Source of the DNA: Clostridiales bacterium | GTDB taxonomy: Bacteria; Bacillota; Clostridia; Christensenellales; Pumilibacteraceae | Direction of reading: 5' to 3' | DNA length: 64,000 nucleotides | Assembly (NCBI GenBank): GCA_015055625.1 | Contig: SVHU01000005.1 | Location: 45,673-109,672, forward strand | In this document: positions 33,377 to 42,525 of the stretch, piece after piece | Numbering within the stretch: the first letter of the stretch is position 1 | Layout of the letters: each line of letters starts with the position of its first letter | The notes under the pieces: generated by a model | What the model was told of the DNA's origin: nothing | Database searches by the model: none | Seen by the model: the letters and a program-made list of their open reading frames with translations, nothing else | Position numbers and translations under genes: made by a program

Positions 33377-34179
33377 GAAGCAAAACAGCAAAAACAGTAT
33401 GTTGGATATTTCTTGCGCTTATGCTCGTATTTACATACTTGCCCATAATAATTCTTATTATTTTCTCGTTTGCGCCCGAAAGCAAGGCGATAGGCAATTG
33501 GGCTAAGATAACCTGGTCGTTCGATCTTTACGCTCAGCTTTTCTCGTCTGAGGAAATTCTTACGGCAATATTTAATACTTTTATTCTTGCATTTACATCC
33601 TCGCTTCTTGCTACGATTTTGGGAACGGTAGGCGCGGTTGGCATTCAACAGCTTGGCAAAAAACGCAAAATGCTTATAAACGGAATGAGTCAAATAACGG
33701 TAATAAACGCCGATATTGTAACAGGTGCTGCGTTTATGTTGTTCTTTACGTTCTTTCCCACAGGCTTTAACGGTTTTCCCGCACTTATTATTGCGCATAC
33801 CATAATTTGTATGCCGTACGTTCTTCTTTCGGTAATGCCTAGACTTAGTCAGCTTAACCCAAATCTTTACGAGGCAGGTCTTGACCTTGGCGCAAAGCCC
33901 ATAAGAACGCTTCTTACTGTAATTATGCCTCAGCTTATTCCTGGCATGATAAGTGGATTTGGTCTTGCGTTTACGCTTAGCTTGGACGATTACGTAATAT
34001 CTAAGTTTATTAACGGCAACGTTCAAACCATTTCTACACTTATTTATAGCGCAACAAAGAAAGGTATTCCGCCTGTGTGGCGTGCAGTTTCCTCACTTAT
34101 GTTTATAGTTGTTCTTGTTATTCTCATATTTGTTAACATTAAGGGTAAAAAGAAGAACAAGAAAGGAGGCTTGCTGTGA
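33373..34179 (+). CDS. potC: Spermidine/putrescine ABC transporter permease PotC
   Basis: The 268-residue protein has six hydrophobic segments, the EAA loop EAGLDLGAKPIRTLLTVIMP and the PotC-typical SLDDYVISKF. The C-terminus is a basic cytosolic tail. It overlaps both neighbours by 4 bp, implying coupled translation. Confidence 0.94.
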   Translation: MRSKTAKTVCWIFLALMLVFTYLPIIILIIFSFAPESKAIGNWAKITWSFDLYAQLFSSEEILTAIFNTFILAFTSSLLATILGTVGAVGIQQLGKKRKMLINGMSQITVINADIVTGAAFMLFFTFFPTGFNGFPALIIAHTIICMPYVLLSVMPRLSQLNPNLYEAGLDLGAKPIRTLLTVIMPQLIPGMISGFGLAFTLSLDDYVISKFINGNVQTISTLIYSATKKGIPPVWRAVSSLMFIVVLVILIFVNIKGKKKNKKGGLL

Positions 34180-35489
34180 AAAAAATAATTTCGTTTATTT
34201 TGTGTGTGGCGCTTGTGTTTGCGTCGCTTACGTTTACAGCTTGCGGAAACAGAAGTGAGATTCTCAAAGTTTACAACGTAGGCGAGTATATGGACGAAAG
34301 CGTTATATCGGGCTTTTCTAGCTGGTATAAAGAGCAAACGGGCAAAACCGTTAGCGTAGAATACAAGACGTATTCCACAAACGAGGATATGTACACCGAA
34401 ATTTATAAAAAGCACGCGGACTATGATATCGTGTGCGGTTCGGATTATATAATATCCAGAATGATTAAAAATAAACTTCTTTCTCCAATCGATAGAGAGC
34501 TTATTTACGGCGAGGAAGGAGAGGAAGGAATTATTACTCCGCGTATTTTGCAGTACGTAAACGATTATGAAAACTATAATACCGATCCTGAATATTCTGC
34601 TCAAACTAGATATTCTATTCCCTATATGTGGGGAACGTTTGGGATAATGTATCGAAAGGATATGGCGAAAGAACTTGATTGGCAAAACCTTACTTGGGAT
34701 TCGCTATTTAAAAAGGGTAGTTATAGTGGAAAGCGTTATATGAAAAACAGTGTGCGTGATGCTTTTGCGTCTGCGGCTATTGTCGCTAACGCGCAGGCTT
34801 TAAGCGAAGCTTCTAACGGCTTTACCAATTATAACGATGAGTATTATGCGCTTTTGAGTAAGACTATAAACGACACGTCTTCTCAAAATATGAGCAAGGT
34901 TAAGTCTACCTTAAAAGAGCAAAAGAAGTATTTGTTTGCTTATGAGTCGGACGATGGTAAGGATGATATGATTACCGATTCTCCCTCTGCGTATATGGGT
35001 TTGTTCTGGTCGTGCGATGCTGGTTACGCTATGGACGATAGTACTGACTTGTATTACGGCGTACCCAAAGAGGGTGCAAACGTTTGGGTAGACGGTTTTG
35101 TTATCCCCAAGTATGCCGGTAACAAGACTTGCGCTCAGTGGTTTTTGAAGTATTTATGTACCTATGACGTTGCGTACCTTAACCGCGATTATGCAGGCTG
35201 TTCGTCGCCCATACAAGAAGTTTCGGACGATACGGAAAATGTTATGCGCACAGCTTGGGAATACGTAAAGAATGGTACGGAGTATGATACGGAAAGCGAA
35301 GAAGCGGAGGATATTGAGTACTACGTAGATTACTTTAGCGGTACTGACGAGGATTTTGGCGATATGTATATTGATATGCTTTTCCCAAGCGACGAAGTGC
35401 TTGCGCGTTGCGCGGTAATGAAGGATTCGCCTGCAAAAGCGTGCGTGGAAATGGCTAAAATGTGGATAAGCGTAAAAGCAGGCGCATAG
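34176..35489 (+). CDS. potD: Spermidine/putrescine-binding lipoprotein PotD
   Basis: The 437-residue protein starts at a GTG with AGGAGG 6-7 nt upstream. It has a lipoprotein signal ending FTAC and the PotD pattern (LKVYNVGEYMDESV, YDIVCGSDYII, YSIPYMWGTFGIMY, VDGFVIPKYAGN). It binds polyamines outside the membrane. At 437 residues it is longer than Escherichia PotD (~350); an extra segment near 210-260 and an acidic stretch near the C-terminus (~380-400) account for this. Confidence 0.93.
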   Translation: MKKIISFILCVALVFASLTFTACGNRSEILKVYNVGEYMDESVISGFSSWYKEQTGKTVSVEYKTYSTNEDMYTEIYKKHADYDIVCGSDYIISRMIKNKLLSPIDRELIYGEEGEEGIITPRILQYVNDYENYNTDPEYSAQTRYSIPYMWGTFGIMYRKDMAKELDWQNLTWDSLFKKGSYSGKRYMKNSVRDAFASAAIVANAQALSEASNGFTNYNDEYYALLSKTINDTSSQNMSKVKSTLKEQKKYLFAYESDDGKDDMITDSPSAYMGLFWSCDAGYAMDDSTDLYYGVPKEGANVWVDGFVIPKYAGNKTCAQWFLKYLCTYDVAYLNRDYAGCSSPIQEVSDDTENVMRTAWEYVKNGTEYDTESEEAEDIEYYVDYFSGTDEDFGDMYIDMLFPSDEVLARCAVMKDSPAKACVEMAKMWISVKAGA

Positions 35490-35521
35490 GACGCGTACTT
35501 ATTGTATTACATTTAGAGATT

Positions 35522-35557
35522 GCAAAACCTATTGTGGTAGGTTTGCAGTGACATTTT
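35522..35557 (+). terminator. Possible terminator after potD
   Basis: A 9-bp stem with one bulge (35522-35531 with 35538-35546) is followed, after seven bases, by T6. The gap weakens the call. Confidence 0.45.
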
Positions 35558-35593
35558 TTACATATTTATTATATTAGAATCAGGAAAACAACT

Positions 35594-37465
35594 ATGAATT
35601 TTAACGAACAAGATTTTAATTATGACGCGATAGTCGTAGGCGCCGGACACGCTGGAATTGAGGCGGCGCTGGCGCTTGCAAGAACGGGATGTAAGACTAT
35701 TATTTTCTCGATTACGCTTGACAATATCGGTTATCTTGCGTGCAATCCCAGTATTGGTGGAACGGCAAAGGGACACCTTGTACGAGAGATTGACGCGCTT
35801 GGTGGACAAATGGGAATTACTGCGGACGAATCGCTTACTCAGCTTAGAATGCTCAACTCGTCCAAAGGCCCTGCCGTACATTCTTTAAGAGCGCAGATAG
35901 ACAAGTATAAGTACCACAAAAATATGAAGTCTATTTTGGAAAACACCGAAAACTTAACGCTTCGTCAGGGCGAGGTTAAAGAGATTTTGGTGGAAAACGG
36001 AGAGATAAAAGGCGTTAAGACTATACTTGGACTTTGCTATTATGCAAAAACCGTAATACTTGCGTGTGGCGTATACCTTAAGTCCACCATTATTATCGGC
36101 GAAAGCATGGAAGATAAGGGCCCAGTTTCATTTACCAGAGCTAACTATCTTACCGATTCGCTTGCTTCGCTTGGCTTTGAGATAAGAAGATTTAAGACGG
36201 GAACGCCTGCAAGAGTGCATAAAAATTCGATTGATCTTAGTAAGCTAGAGGTGCAGGAGGGCGAGCAGGATATTTATTCGTTCTCGGTAATGAGCAACCA
36301 AAAGAAGATAAAAAAGGCGGAGCAGGTTTGTTGGCTTGGTTACACAAACGGCGATACGCATACGGTAATTCGTGACAATCTACACCTTGCGCCCAAGTAT
36401 GCAGGACTTATTGACGGAGTAGGACCCAGATACTGTCCGTCCATAGAGGATAAGGTTGTGCGTTTTGCGGACAAAGAGCGTCATCAGTTCTTTTTAGAGC
36501 CCGAGGGCGACGGAACGGTAGAGATGTATGTTCAGGGAATTTCCACTTCGCTTCCCGCTTCCGTTCAGTATGCGTTATACCGTACTATAAACGGGTTTGA
36601 AAACGTTCAGATTATGCGTGATGCGTACGCGATAGAGTATGACTGTATCGATCCTTTAGAGCTTTATCCCACGCTAGAGAGTAAGAGGTATAAAAACTTG
36701 TTCTTTGCAGGACAAATCAATGGAACGAGCGGATACGAAGAGGCTGCAGCGCAAGGTTTGGTGGCAGGACTTAACGCTTCTCTTACCATTCGCGGTCAGG
36801 AAAAGATTGTGTTTACTCGTGATAATTCGTATATAGGCGTGCTTATTGACGATCTTGTAACGGAAGGCACTAACGAACCGTATAGAATGATGACTTCACG
36901 CGCGGAGTTCAGACTGTCGCTTCGTCAGGATAACGCGGATATGCGTCTTACCGAGATTGGCAGAAAGGCAGGACTTGTAGACGATAAGAGATATAGAAAG
37001 TACCTTAAAAAGATTAAGGGGCTTGAAAAGGCTAGAGCGAAGCTTGACGAGCTTAAAAAGCCTAAAGAGCTCGAAGAGATGTTTGTAGAAGCTGGCGAGA
37101 GTGTACCCTATCGTTCGCTTACAGTAAGAGAAATTTTAAGAAGAGCAAATATAACCAAAAAACTGTACAATAAGTACTTTGATACTTTCCACGAGTTTGC
37201 TCCCGACGTTATCGAGCAGATATTTACCGAAGTAAAGTACGAGGGATATCTTGCAAGAGCGGAAAAGGCGAGAGCCGATCAGAAGAAGCTAGAGAACAGT
37301 CCGCTCCCAAGCGATATTGATTATTCGACCATTTCGGGACTAAGACTGGAAGCTAGAGAGAAGCTGAACAAGATTCACCCCCTATCCATAGGGCAAGCAA
37401 GCAGAATTAGCGGAGTAACCCCAGCGGATATCAATGTGCTTATTATGTCGCTCAACCTCAAATAG
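35594..37465 (+). CDS. mnmG: tRNA uridine-5-carboxymethylaminomethyl modification enzyme MnmG (GidA)
   Basis: The 623-residue protein is full length and has the FAD loop VGAGHAG, the family signature CNPSIGGTAKGHLVREID, GTSGYEEAAAQGLVAGLNA, and the C-terminal helical tRNA-binding domain. With MnmE it modifies U34 of several tRNAs. No mnmE is in view, although the two are often neighbours. ATG 35594 fits the family start. Confidence 0.97.
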   Translation: MNFNEQDFNYDAIVVGAGHAGIEAALALARTGCKTIIFSITLDNIGYLACNPSIGGTAKGHLVREIDALGGQMGITADESLTQLRMLNSSKGPAVHSLRAQIDKYKYHKNMKSILENTENLTLRQGEVKEILVENGEIKGVKTILGLCYYAKTVILACGVYLKSTIIIGESMEDKGPVSFTRANYLTDSLASLGFEIRRFKTGTPARVHKNSIDLSKLEVQEGEQDIYSFSVMSNQKKIKKAEQVCWLGYTNGDTHTVIRDNLHLAPKYAGLIDGVGPRYCPSIEDKVVRFADKERHQFFLEPEGDGTVEMYVQGISTSLPASVQYALYRTINGFENVQIMRDAYAIEYDCIDPLELYPTLESKRYKNLFFAGQINGTSGYEEAAAQGLVAGLNASLTIRGQEKIVFTRDNSYIGVLIDDLVTEGTNEPYRMMTSRAEFRLSLRQDNADMRLTEIGRKAGLVDDKRYRKYLKKIKGLEKARAKLDELKKPKELEEMFVEAGESVPYRSLTVREILRRANITKKLYNKYFDTFHEFAPDVIEQIFTEVKYEGYLARAEKARADQKKLENSPLPSDIDYSTISGLRLEAREKLNKIHPLSIGQASRISGVTPADINVLIMSLNLK

Positions 37466-37468
37466 TGG

Positions 37469-37795
37469 GGCAGACCCCACGGTCAATATGAGTTATTTGG
37501 CTTAGAGAGATATATGGCTAAAGAAAGTACTTTAGCGGTAGTTGAGAAAATAACTAACTTAAAGCGAAGGCAGACCCCACGGTCAATATGAGTTATTTGG
37601 CTTAGAGAGATATATGGCTAAATCAAGTACTTTAGTGATAGTTGAGAAAATAGCTAACTTAAAGCGAAGGCGCACACCCAATATGAGTTATTTAGCTTAG
37701 AGATAGATATAAGACTACAATGTACTTTAGCGGTAGTTGAAAAAATAGCTAACTTAAAGCGAAGGCGCACACCCAATATGAGTTATTTGGTTTAA
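37469..37795. repeat. Tandem repeats of 95-100 bp downstream of mnmG
   Basis: The marker AATATGAGTTATTT recurs at 37485, 37585, 37680 and 37775: three full units (periods 100, 95, 95) plus a partial fourth. Units one and two differ at about five of 100 positions. Each carries inverted pieces around TACTTTAG. No ORF runs through. It begins 4 bp after the mnmG stop codon. Confidence 0.93.
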
Positions 37796-37817
37796 TTTGT
37801 TAATACAAAATCAAACA

Positions 37818-37856
37818 AAAAATTGCAGACGTGAAATTGAGCAGTCTGCAATTTTT
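37818..37856. terminator. Bidirectional terminator
   Basis: A perfect 13-bp stem (37818-37830 with 37844-37856) with A-run and T-run ends the convergent mnmG region and GH28 operon. Confidence 0.88.
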
Positions 37857-37869
37857 ATATTATGGATCA

Positions 37870-39015
37870 TTAGTTTAGTTCATACTTTGAGCTACTTAAG
37901 TTTTCGATAGACACAAGATCTCTACCCTTAAAGTCGTTGTTAAGGTTGCGTATAGTAAGGTTGTTTACGTTTGCCGTTTCGCTAATGCGAATAGTGGGAG
38001 CGTTTGTAGTAAGGTTTCTTTCGTTTCGATAAACGTTTTCGATATTTACGTTATAACAATTTACTCCGTTTTCAAACCAAATTAAAGCTCCGTGATTAAG
38101 GTTGTATTTATGTTCTTCCTTGATGTTTATAGCTCTGCTTTTTGACGCAAAAACGTTCGAAATACGCACGTTTTCTAGTAGCACGGGCATATCGTCACGG
38201 AGTGGATAGTGGTGGGTAAACGAAATAGCGTAGTATCTAAATTCGCCGTGGATATTGTTTATACTGATGTTTCTTATAGCATCTCCACGAGAAAGAAGTC
38301 GTACTCCAGTATATCCGTTATCGCAGTAAACGCCGTCGATATCAACGTCTTCAATATCGCCCCTAGTAATTTCGCTTCTTATCGTTCCGTTTGCGCAAAG
38401 AGCCACGTGGTCATCGTTGGCGTTGCCGAAAATATTGTGGATTTTACCAAAACGAGCAGGGCCTTGAATGTGAACGCCGTCCATATTAGGCTTGCTTAGG
38501 TCATAGTCTAAAAACACGTTTTCTACGTTAAAGTATTTAGCGTTAGCAATGTGAATAGCGTATGACGTGGGGTTTTTGAAGGTTACGTTTCTTACGGTAA
38601 GATGCTCGGTGTGGATAAGACGTATCATAAATACCGTATAGATATTGGATATATAAACTTGTTTATCGCAAGCTTTATCTTCGTTATCATCCCCAGGACG
38701 ACCTTCGTTTGGAATTTTTTGACGTTGCTGAGCGTCGTTATTCCCGTCCCAAATGCCACCTTCGATAGTAATATTCCTATTGATTTGGTCGGTATAAAGT
38801 CCGTCGTTGTCCAAAAGTGAGCAGTTTGCGCCATCGCCAAGACGTAGCGTTGCTAAAGGAGAGAGCTTAAAATGCGTGTCATCGTGAATAATAAGTGGTT
38901 TTGTGATGAGATAATATCCGTCTGGTAGCTCAACTAATCCACGTTTATCTAAAAGTGCTTGTATTGCAAGGGTATCGTCGTGAATACCGTCGCCATATAG
39001 TTTTAAGTTTTCCAT
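37870..39015 (-). CDS. GH28-like right-handed beta-helix glycosidase
   Basis: The 381-residue protein opens with the pectate-lyase-superfamily start (LYGDGIHDDTLAIQALLD), then repeated Asn-rich beta-helix rungs. Candidate catalytic acids lie in NMDG (Asp179) and GNANDDHVAL (Asp201, Asp202), matching the spaced Asp residues of polygalacturonases. No signal peptide is present, so it acts in the cytosol, probably on imported oligosaccharides. It is the last gene of an operon with an EamA transporter and a MerR regulator, which suggests the transporter and enzyme share a sugar-type substrate; this is inference. Confidence 0.78.
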   Translation of the reverse strand: MENLKLYGDGIHDDTLAIQALLDKRGLVELPDGYYLITKPLIIHDDTHFKLSPLATLRLGDGANCSLLDNDGLYTDQINRNITIEGGIWDGNNDAQQRQKIPNEGRPGDDNEDKACDKQVYISNIYTVFMIRLIHTEHLTVRNVTFKNPTSYAIHIANAKYFNVENVFLDYDLSKPNMDGVHIQGPARFGKIHNIFGNANDDHVALCANGTIRSEITRGDIEDVDIDGVYCDNGYTGVRLLSRGDAIRNISINNIHGEFRYYAISFTHHYPLRDDMPVLLENVRISNVFASKSRAINIKEEHKYNLNHGALIWFENGVNCYNVNIENVYRNERNLTTNAPTIRISETANVNNLTIRNLNNDFKGRDLVSIENLSSSKYELN

Positions 39016-39036
39016 AATAAATCTCCTTATATTGTT

Positions 39037-39921
39037 TTATATAGGCAAGCTTAGTAGTAATATTCCACACAATCCTAGCGTCATACCAATAATTTTCGAC
39101 ACGTTTGCGCGTTCTTTGAATATGCATAGTGATATGATAACCGTAAGAAGCATAGCTCCACCGTTTGCGATGGGGTAGTATATCATACTGTCTAAAGCTC
39201 CTGCTAAGGTAAGGTTTATGATGGAATAAAAACCGACTATCAAGCCAGAAATAGAGCTAAAGGGATATAAGACTTTGGGGATTATGCGTTTTTCGCGTTC
39301 TTTTGTTTTTATGATAAAATAGGTAATAATGGAAAACGCAACCATAAACAGGCAAGCAATTAATACAAACGTAGTTTTTTCGCTTTTTCCGTCCGTGCTT
39401 TGGTGAATTTTTTCCATAACGCCCGCCATTCCTGAAAGAACGAACGCAATAAGCGCTAGCGCTAAGCTTTTAATCGATTTGGATTTTTCTTGACCTTCTT
39501 TTGGCGTATCTTTTAGTAGCCAAAGTGATGCAACCATAATGCAAATACCTACTATTTGCAAAGCGCCTATGTTTTCTTTCCAAAAAATAGGGCCGGCTAG
39601 TGATGGAATAATCATTCCGTACATAACGCAAATGGCAGTAGTTGACATAGAGCCGACTTTCATCGAAACAATAGAAACCGTTTGTAGTGAAACTACAATT
39701 ATTGCATAAAATAAAGCGCAAATGACGGTGGGAATTGATATGGAAAAGTTGCTAAAAAACGTAGCTATAAATGCTATTACGCCTGCAACTCCATAACTTA
39801 GAGCATTGAATATGAAAGTTGTGGGTAAAGACGGATTTGCTTTTTTTGCGTACACGTTGTATAAAGAGCTTTTGCAAACCGTAAGAATTATAGAGCCTGC
39901 AAGTAAAAAATAATAGGACAT
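39037..39921 (-). CDS. EamA/DMT-family transporter
   Basis: The 294-residue protein has about ten hydrophobic segments in two related halves, with the second-half PIANGGAMLLTVIISLCIFKE resembling the EamA repeat. Such proteins move metabolites or drugs across the membrane. It lies 4 bp after the MerR gene and 21 bp before the GH28 gene. Confidence 0.85.
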   Translation of the reverse strand: MSYYFLLAGSIILTVCKSSLYNVYAKKANPSLPTTFIFNALSYGVAGVIAFIATFFSNFSISIPTVICALFYAIIVVSLQTVSIVSMKVGSMSTTAICVMYGMIIPSLAGPIFWKENIGALQIVGICIMVASLWLLKDTPKEGQEKSKSIKSLALALIAFVLSGMAGVMEKIHQSTDGKSEKTTFVLIACLFMVAFSIITYFIIKTKEREKRIIPKVLYPFSSISGLIVGFYSIINLTLAGALDSMIYYPIANGGAMLLTVIISLCIFKERANVSKIIGMTLGLCGILLLSLPI

Positions 39922-39925
39922 TAAG

Positions 39926-40723
39926 TTACTCCTTTATAGGAAGCTGAAGTTCGGTAAGCCATTTTGAAACGTCGTCTACGTTCCACGCTCCGTTTATATA
40001 GCGCTCTCTAGGCTCGCCACAAAGCTGATAGCCGTGTTCTCTTGCCCAGTTTACAGTAAAAATGTATGCGTTGGGGAGAGATTTATAATCGCCGTAGTGA
40101 AGTACGCTTATTGCAGTAATAGGTTCAATTTCCGAAAACTTGAGAATATCGGTGTCTTTTCCCACTCTATCTACGGACTGTGCATATTCTACAAAAATAT
40201 TATCTTCTCTATATCTGTCGTCTGGGTAGATTACGCAACAGTAGTCGGGGTCTGAAAATTTAACGTCGGGATTGCTCCTAACAAACTCGTCGGCGCAGTT
40301 TTTAATAAAATCGTGGATTTTTTCGATAGACGAAACGTAACCACGACAACGATATACCAATCTTTTGTCAATGCGCTTAATTTCGGCTTTATAAGGCTGT
40401 TCTTTTTTGTTAATAAGCTCGTCAATACGTAATATTGCTTGTTTGATATTGTTTTCTTGTTCTATAAGTAATTGTTTTTGTTTTTCTAAAAGTTCAAGCT
40501 TGTTCTCGCTATGGTTGAGAAGTTTAAGAATAAGATCGTTAGAAAGCCCTGCTGATTTATATGATGAAATTAAAGCCACGGTTTGAAGCTGACTTTCGGA
40601 ATAATATCTATAAGACGAAGACGATTCTACCATTGCAGGTTTAAGCAAACCTATTTTGTCATAATATCTTAGCGTTTTTATGGTAACTTTGGCAAGCTTA
40701 GAAAATTGACCGATTTTTAGCAT
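39926..40723 (-). CDS. MerR-family regulator with GyrI-like effector domain
   Basis: The 265-residue protein has a MerR winged helix at 1-70 (IGQFSKLAKVTIKTLRYYDKIGLLKP), a dimerisation coiled coil (~75-110) and a GyrI-like ligand-binding domain (~125-260), the layout of BmrR/BltR regulators. AAGGAG precedes the ATG at 40723; an earlier in-frame start at 40765 lies within the promoter region. It heads the operon and has a MerR-type promoter upstream, so autoregulation is likely. Confidence 0.9.
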   Translation of the reverse strand: MLKIGQFSKLAKVTIKTLRYYDKIGLLKPAMVESSSSYRYYSESQLQTVALISSYKSAGLSNDLILKLLNHSENKLELLEKQKQLLIEQENNIKQAILRIDELINKKEQPYKAEIKRIDKRLVYRCRGYVSSIEKIHDFIKNCADEFVRSNPDVKFSDPDYCCVIYPDDRYREDNIFVEYAQSVDRVGKDTDILKFSEIEPITAISVLHYGDYKSLPNAYIFTVNWAREHGYQLCGEPRERYINGAWNVDDVSKWLTELQLPIKE

Positions 40724-40753
40724 AAATATCTCCTTTCTTACAAATGTGTATTT

Positions 40754-40784
40754 ATTATAAACCATAACCTTAGGGGAGAGTCAA
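40754..40784 (-). promoter_or_regulatory. MerR-type promoter with 19-bp spacer
   Basis: On the minus strand TTGACT (40784-40779) and TATAAT (40759-40754) are 19 bp apart, the long spacing that MerR regulators correct by DNA twisting. The spacer holds an imperfect dyad (CTCCCC...GGTTATGG). Confidence 0.8.
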
Positions 40785-40875
40785 TATTTTTTTACATTTT
40801 AAAAAAATTTTTAAATAGAACAAACAATAGGAAAAAATTGCGGTCAAAAACAGCAATATTTTTTTTAAAAAACAG

Positions 40876-40904
40876 TTGAAATTTAAATTTTTATATAGTA
40901 GAAT
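40876..40904 (+). promoter_or_regulatory. Promoter of the MATE gene
   Basis: TTGAAA (40876-40881), 17-bp spacer, TAGAAT (40899-40904). A short palindromic hairpin (40967-40980) lies just before the ATG. Confidence 0.6.
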
Positions 40905-40987
40905 AAAAGCAAGAACAATATTTATTGTTCGGTATAGACGTTGGACTTTAATCAACTATTTAATTTGCGAGAGTTCTCGCTACCATT

Positions 40988-42388
40988 ATGGCTAAAGTAT
41001 CTGATAAGAATGTGGCTCCTATGCACCAAAAGAAAGGTAAGTTTAAATTATTTGATAAGAGTTTAATAACTTTGCAGGACAAGAACGGTAAGCTAAACTT
41101 ATTCGCTCTGATGCTTCCCGTGTTTTTGCAGTGTATTATAAACAATATGCTGGGTTCTATAAACACAGCGATATTATCTAACTACGACAGTACGATTATT
41201 ACTGCAATGAATGCTTCAAACCGAATTATTGGAACGCTTTTATACTTTTGTGTTCTCGGTTCGGCGGGACTAAGCATAGTGCTTGCTCACGCGCTTGGTC
41301 GAGATGATAAGGACGTAATAAATAATATCTCTATGACCGCAATTATTGCAAATGTTACTTTGGGCGTTGTAGTTTGCGGTCTGTCGTTAGCGTTACAAGA
41401 GCCATTGCTTTCCATGATGAATCTTACGGGCGAAATTATGGAAAACGCGAAAATTTACTTTTCGCTTCGACAAATTGCCGTGCTTTTATCCGTTGTATCT
41501 TCGTGTTTTGCCGGAATACTGTCAGCGTACGGCAAGGTAACGAGTAGCGTTATTATAGGTGTAGGAACGTGCGTGATATCGGCGCTTGTTATGTGGGCGT
41601 TTGTTTACACACCACTCGGTTCGTTCATGCCTATGATTTATAACTGCGCGATTAATTCGATTTTCGTAACCCTTATAGGTCTTGTTGCTTACGGCTTTGT
41701 AATTTTTAAGAATAAGATCAAGATTGGAAGAAAATTCAATTTCAAGTACGTAAAGCGACTTTTCCGTATTGGCGTACCGTCCAGTATTACTGGATTTTCG
41801 TACGCAATGTCTATGCTACTTACAACGTCTATTATTTCTATGATGGACGTAACGTACATAAACGTAAAAGTGTACTGTGATACTATTTTTGGTTTTGTGT
41901 CCTATCTGGGATATAGTTTTGCAAATGCGGGTGGAATAATGGCAGGACGTCTTGTGGGAGCGGGTGATTATGACAAGACAAAACGGCTGTACCGTCAAAA
42001 TTTTACAATAGTACTTTTAGCAAACTTCATTTTTGCAATGGTGGTGTTTATATTCCGAGAACCGCTGTATATGATATTTGACAGGAATCCCAATCACCTC
42101 ACGCTAATTTTGCCAATATTCTTGATGGATATTTTAGTTGAGCTTGGACGTGGAACTAATCACGCTAACCAATTTATGCTCAACTCCGTGGGTGACGTTA
42201 CGTACTGTACGGTCGTGTCAATGATTTCATGCTGGGTAAACGCAGTGTTCCTGTCATACATCTTCGCAATTGTGTGCGGATGGGGACTTGTAGGATGCTG
42301 GATAGCATTTATCGTGGACGAGTGGACCAGAGGAATACTGTACATTATCCGTTGGCATAGCGGTAAGTGGGAAAATAAGAAAGTATAA
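40988..42388 (+). CDS. MATE-family efflux transporter
   Basis: The 466-residue protein has about twelve hydrophobic segments in two halves and MATE-typical pieces such as GSINTAILSNYDS, GILSAYGKVTSSVI and GVPSSITGFSYAMSM. It exports drugs or metabolites using an ion gradient. It has no clear ribosome site; a GCGAG/CTCGC hairpin occupies the place, which may affect translation. It has its own promoter and terminator and is divergent from the MerR operon. Confidence 0.9.
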   Translation: MAKVSDKNVAPMHQKKGKFKLFDKSLITLQDKNGKLNLFALMLPVFLQCIINNMLGSINTAILSNYDSTIITAMNASNRIIGTLLYFCVLGSAGLSIVLAHALGRDDKDVINNISMTAIIANVTLGVVVCGLSLALQEPLLSMMNLTGEIMENAKIYFSLRQIAVLLSVVSSCFAGILSAYGKVTSSVIIGVGTCVISALVMWAFVYTPLGSFMPMIYNCAINSIFVTLIGLVAYGFVIFKNKIKIGRKFNFKYVKRLFRIGVPSSITGFSYAMSMLLTTSIISMMDVTYINVKVYCDTIFGFVSYLGYSFANAGGIMAGRLVGAGDYDKTKRLYRQNFTIVLLANFIFAMVVFIFREPLYMIFDRNPNHLTLILPIFLMDILVELGRGTNHANQFMLNSVGDVTYCTVVSMISCWVNAVFLSYIFAIVCGWGLVGCWIAFIVDEWTRGILYIIRWHSGKWENKKV

Positions 42389-42395
42389 TAATGAT

Positions 42396-42432
42396 TTATC
42401 CGTTACGAAATAGCGTAGCGGATAATTTTTTT
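42396..42432 (+). terminator. Terminator of the MATE gene
   Basis: A 12-bp stem (42396-42407 with 42414-42425, one G-T pair) is followed by T7. Confidence 0.9.
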
Positions 42433-42465
42433 GTATCGAAAAATACAAAAGTGATAAAATTATCA

Positions 42466-42494
42466 TTGCTTTTATTTGGTATTCGTATTATAAT
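42466..42494 (+). promoter_or_regulatory. Promoter of the glycyl-radical activase gene
   Basis: TTGCTT (42466-42471), 17-bp spacer, TATAAT (42489-42494). Confidence 0.7.
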
Positions 42495-42525
42495 AAAAGC
42501 ACAATGATTTTGCTTGGAGAAAAAT

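Noticed and set aside
33256..34026. Minus-strand ORF of 256 aa opposite potC
   Set aside because: potC is a clear coding gene here with overlapping start and stop signals; the antisense product is Lys/Arg/Tyr-rich and unlike any protein.
37469..37795. CRISPR array
   Set aside because: Units of ~95-100 bp are conserved nearly throughout with no unique spacers, and no cas gene is present.
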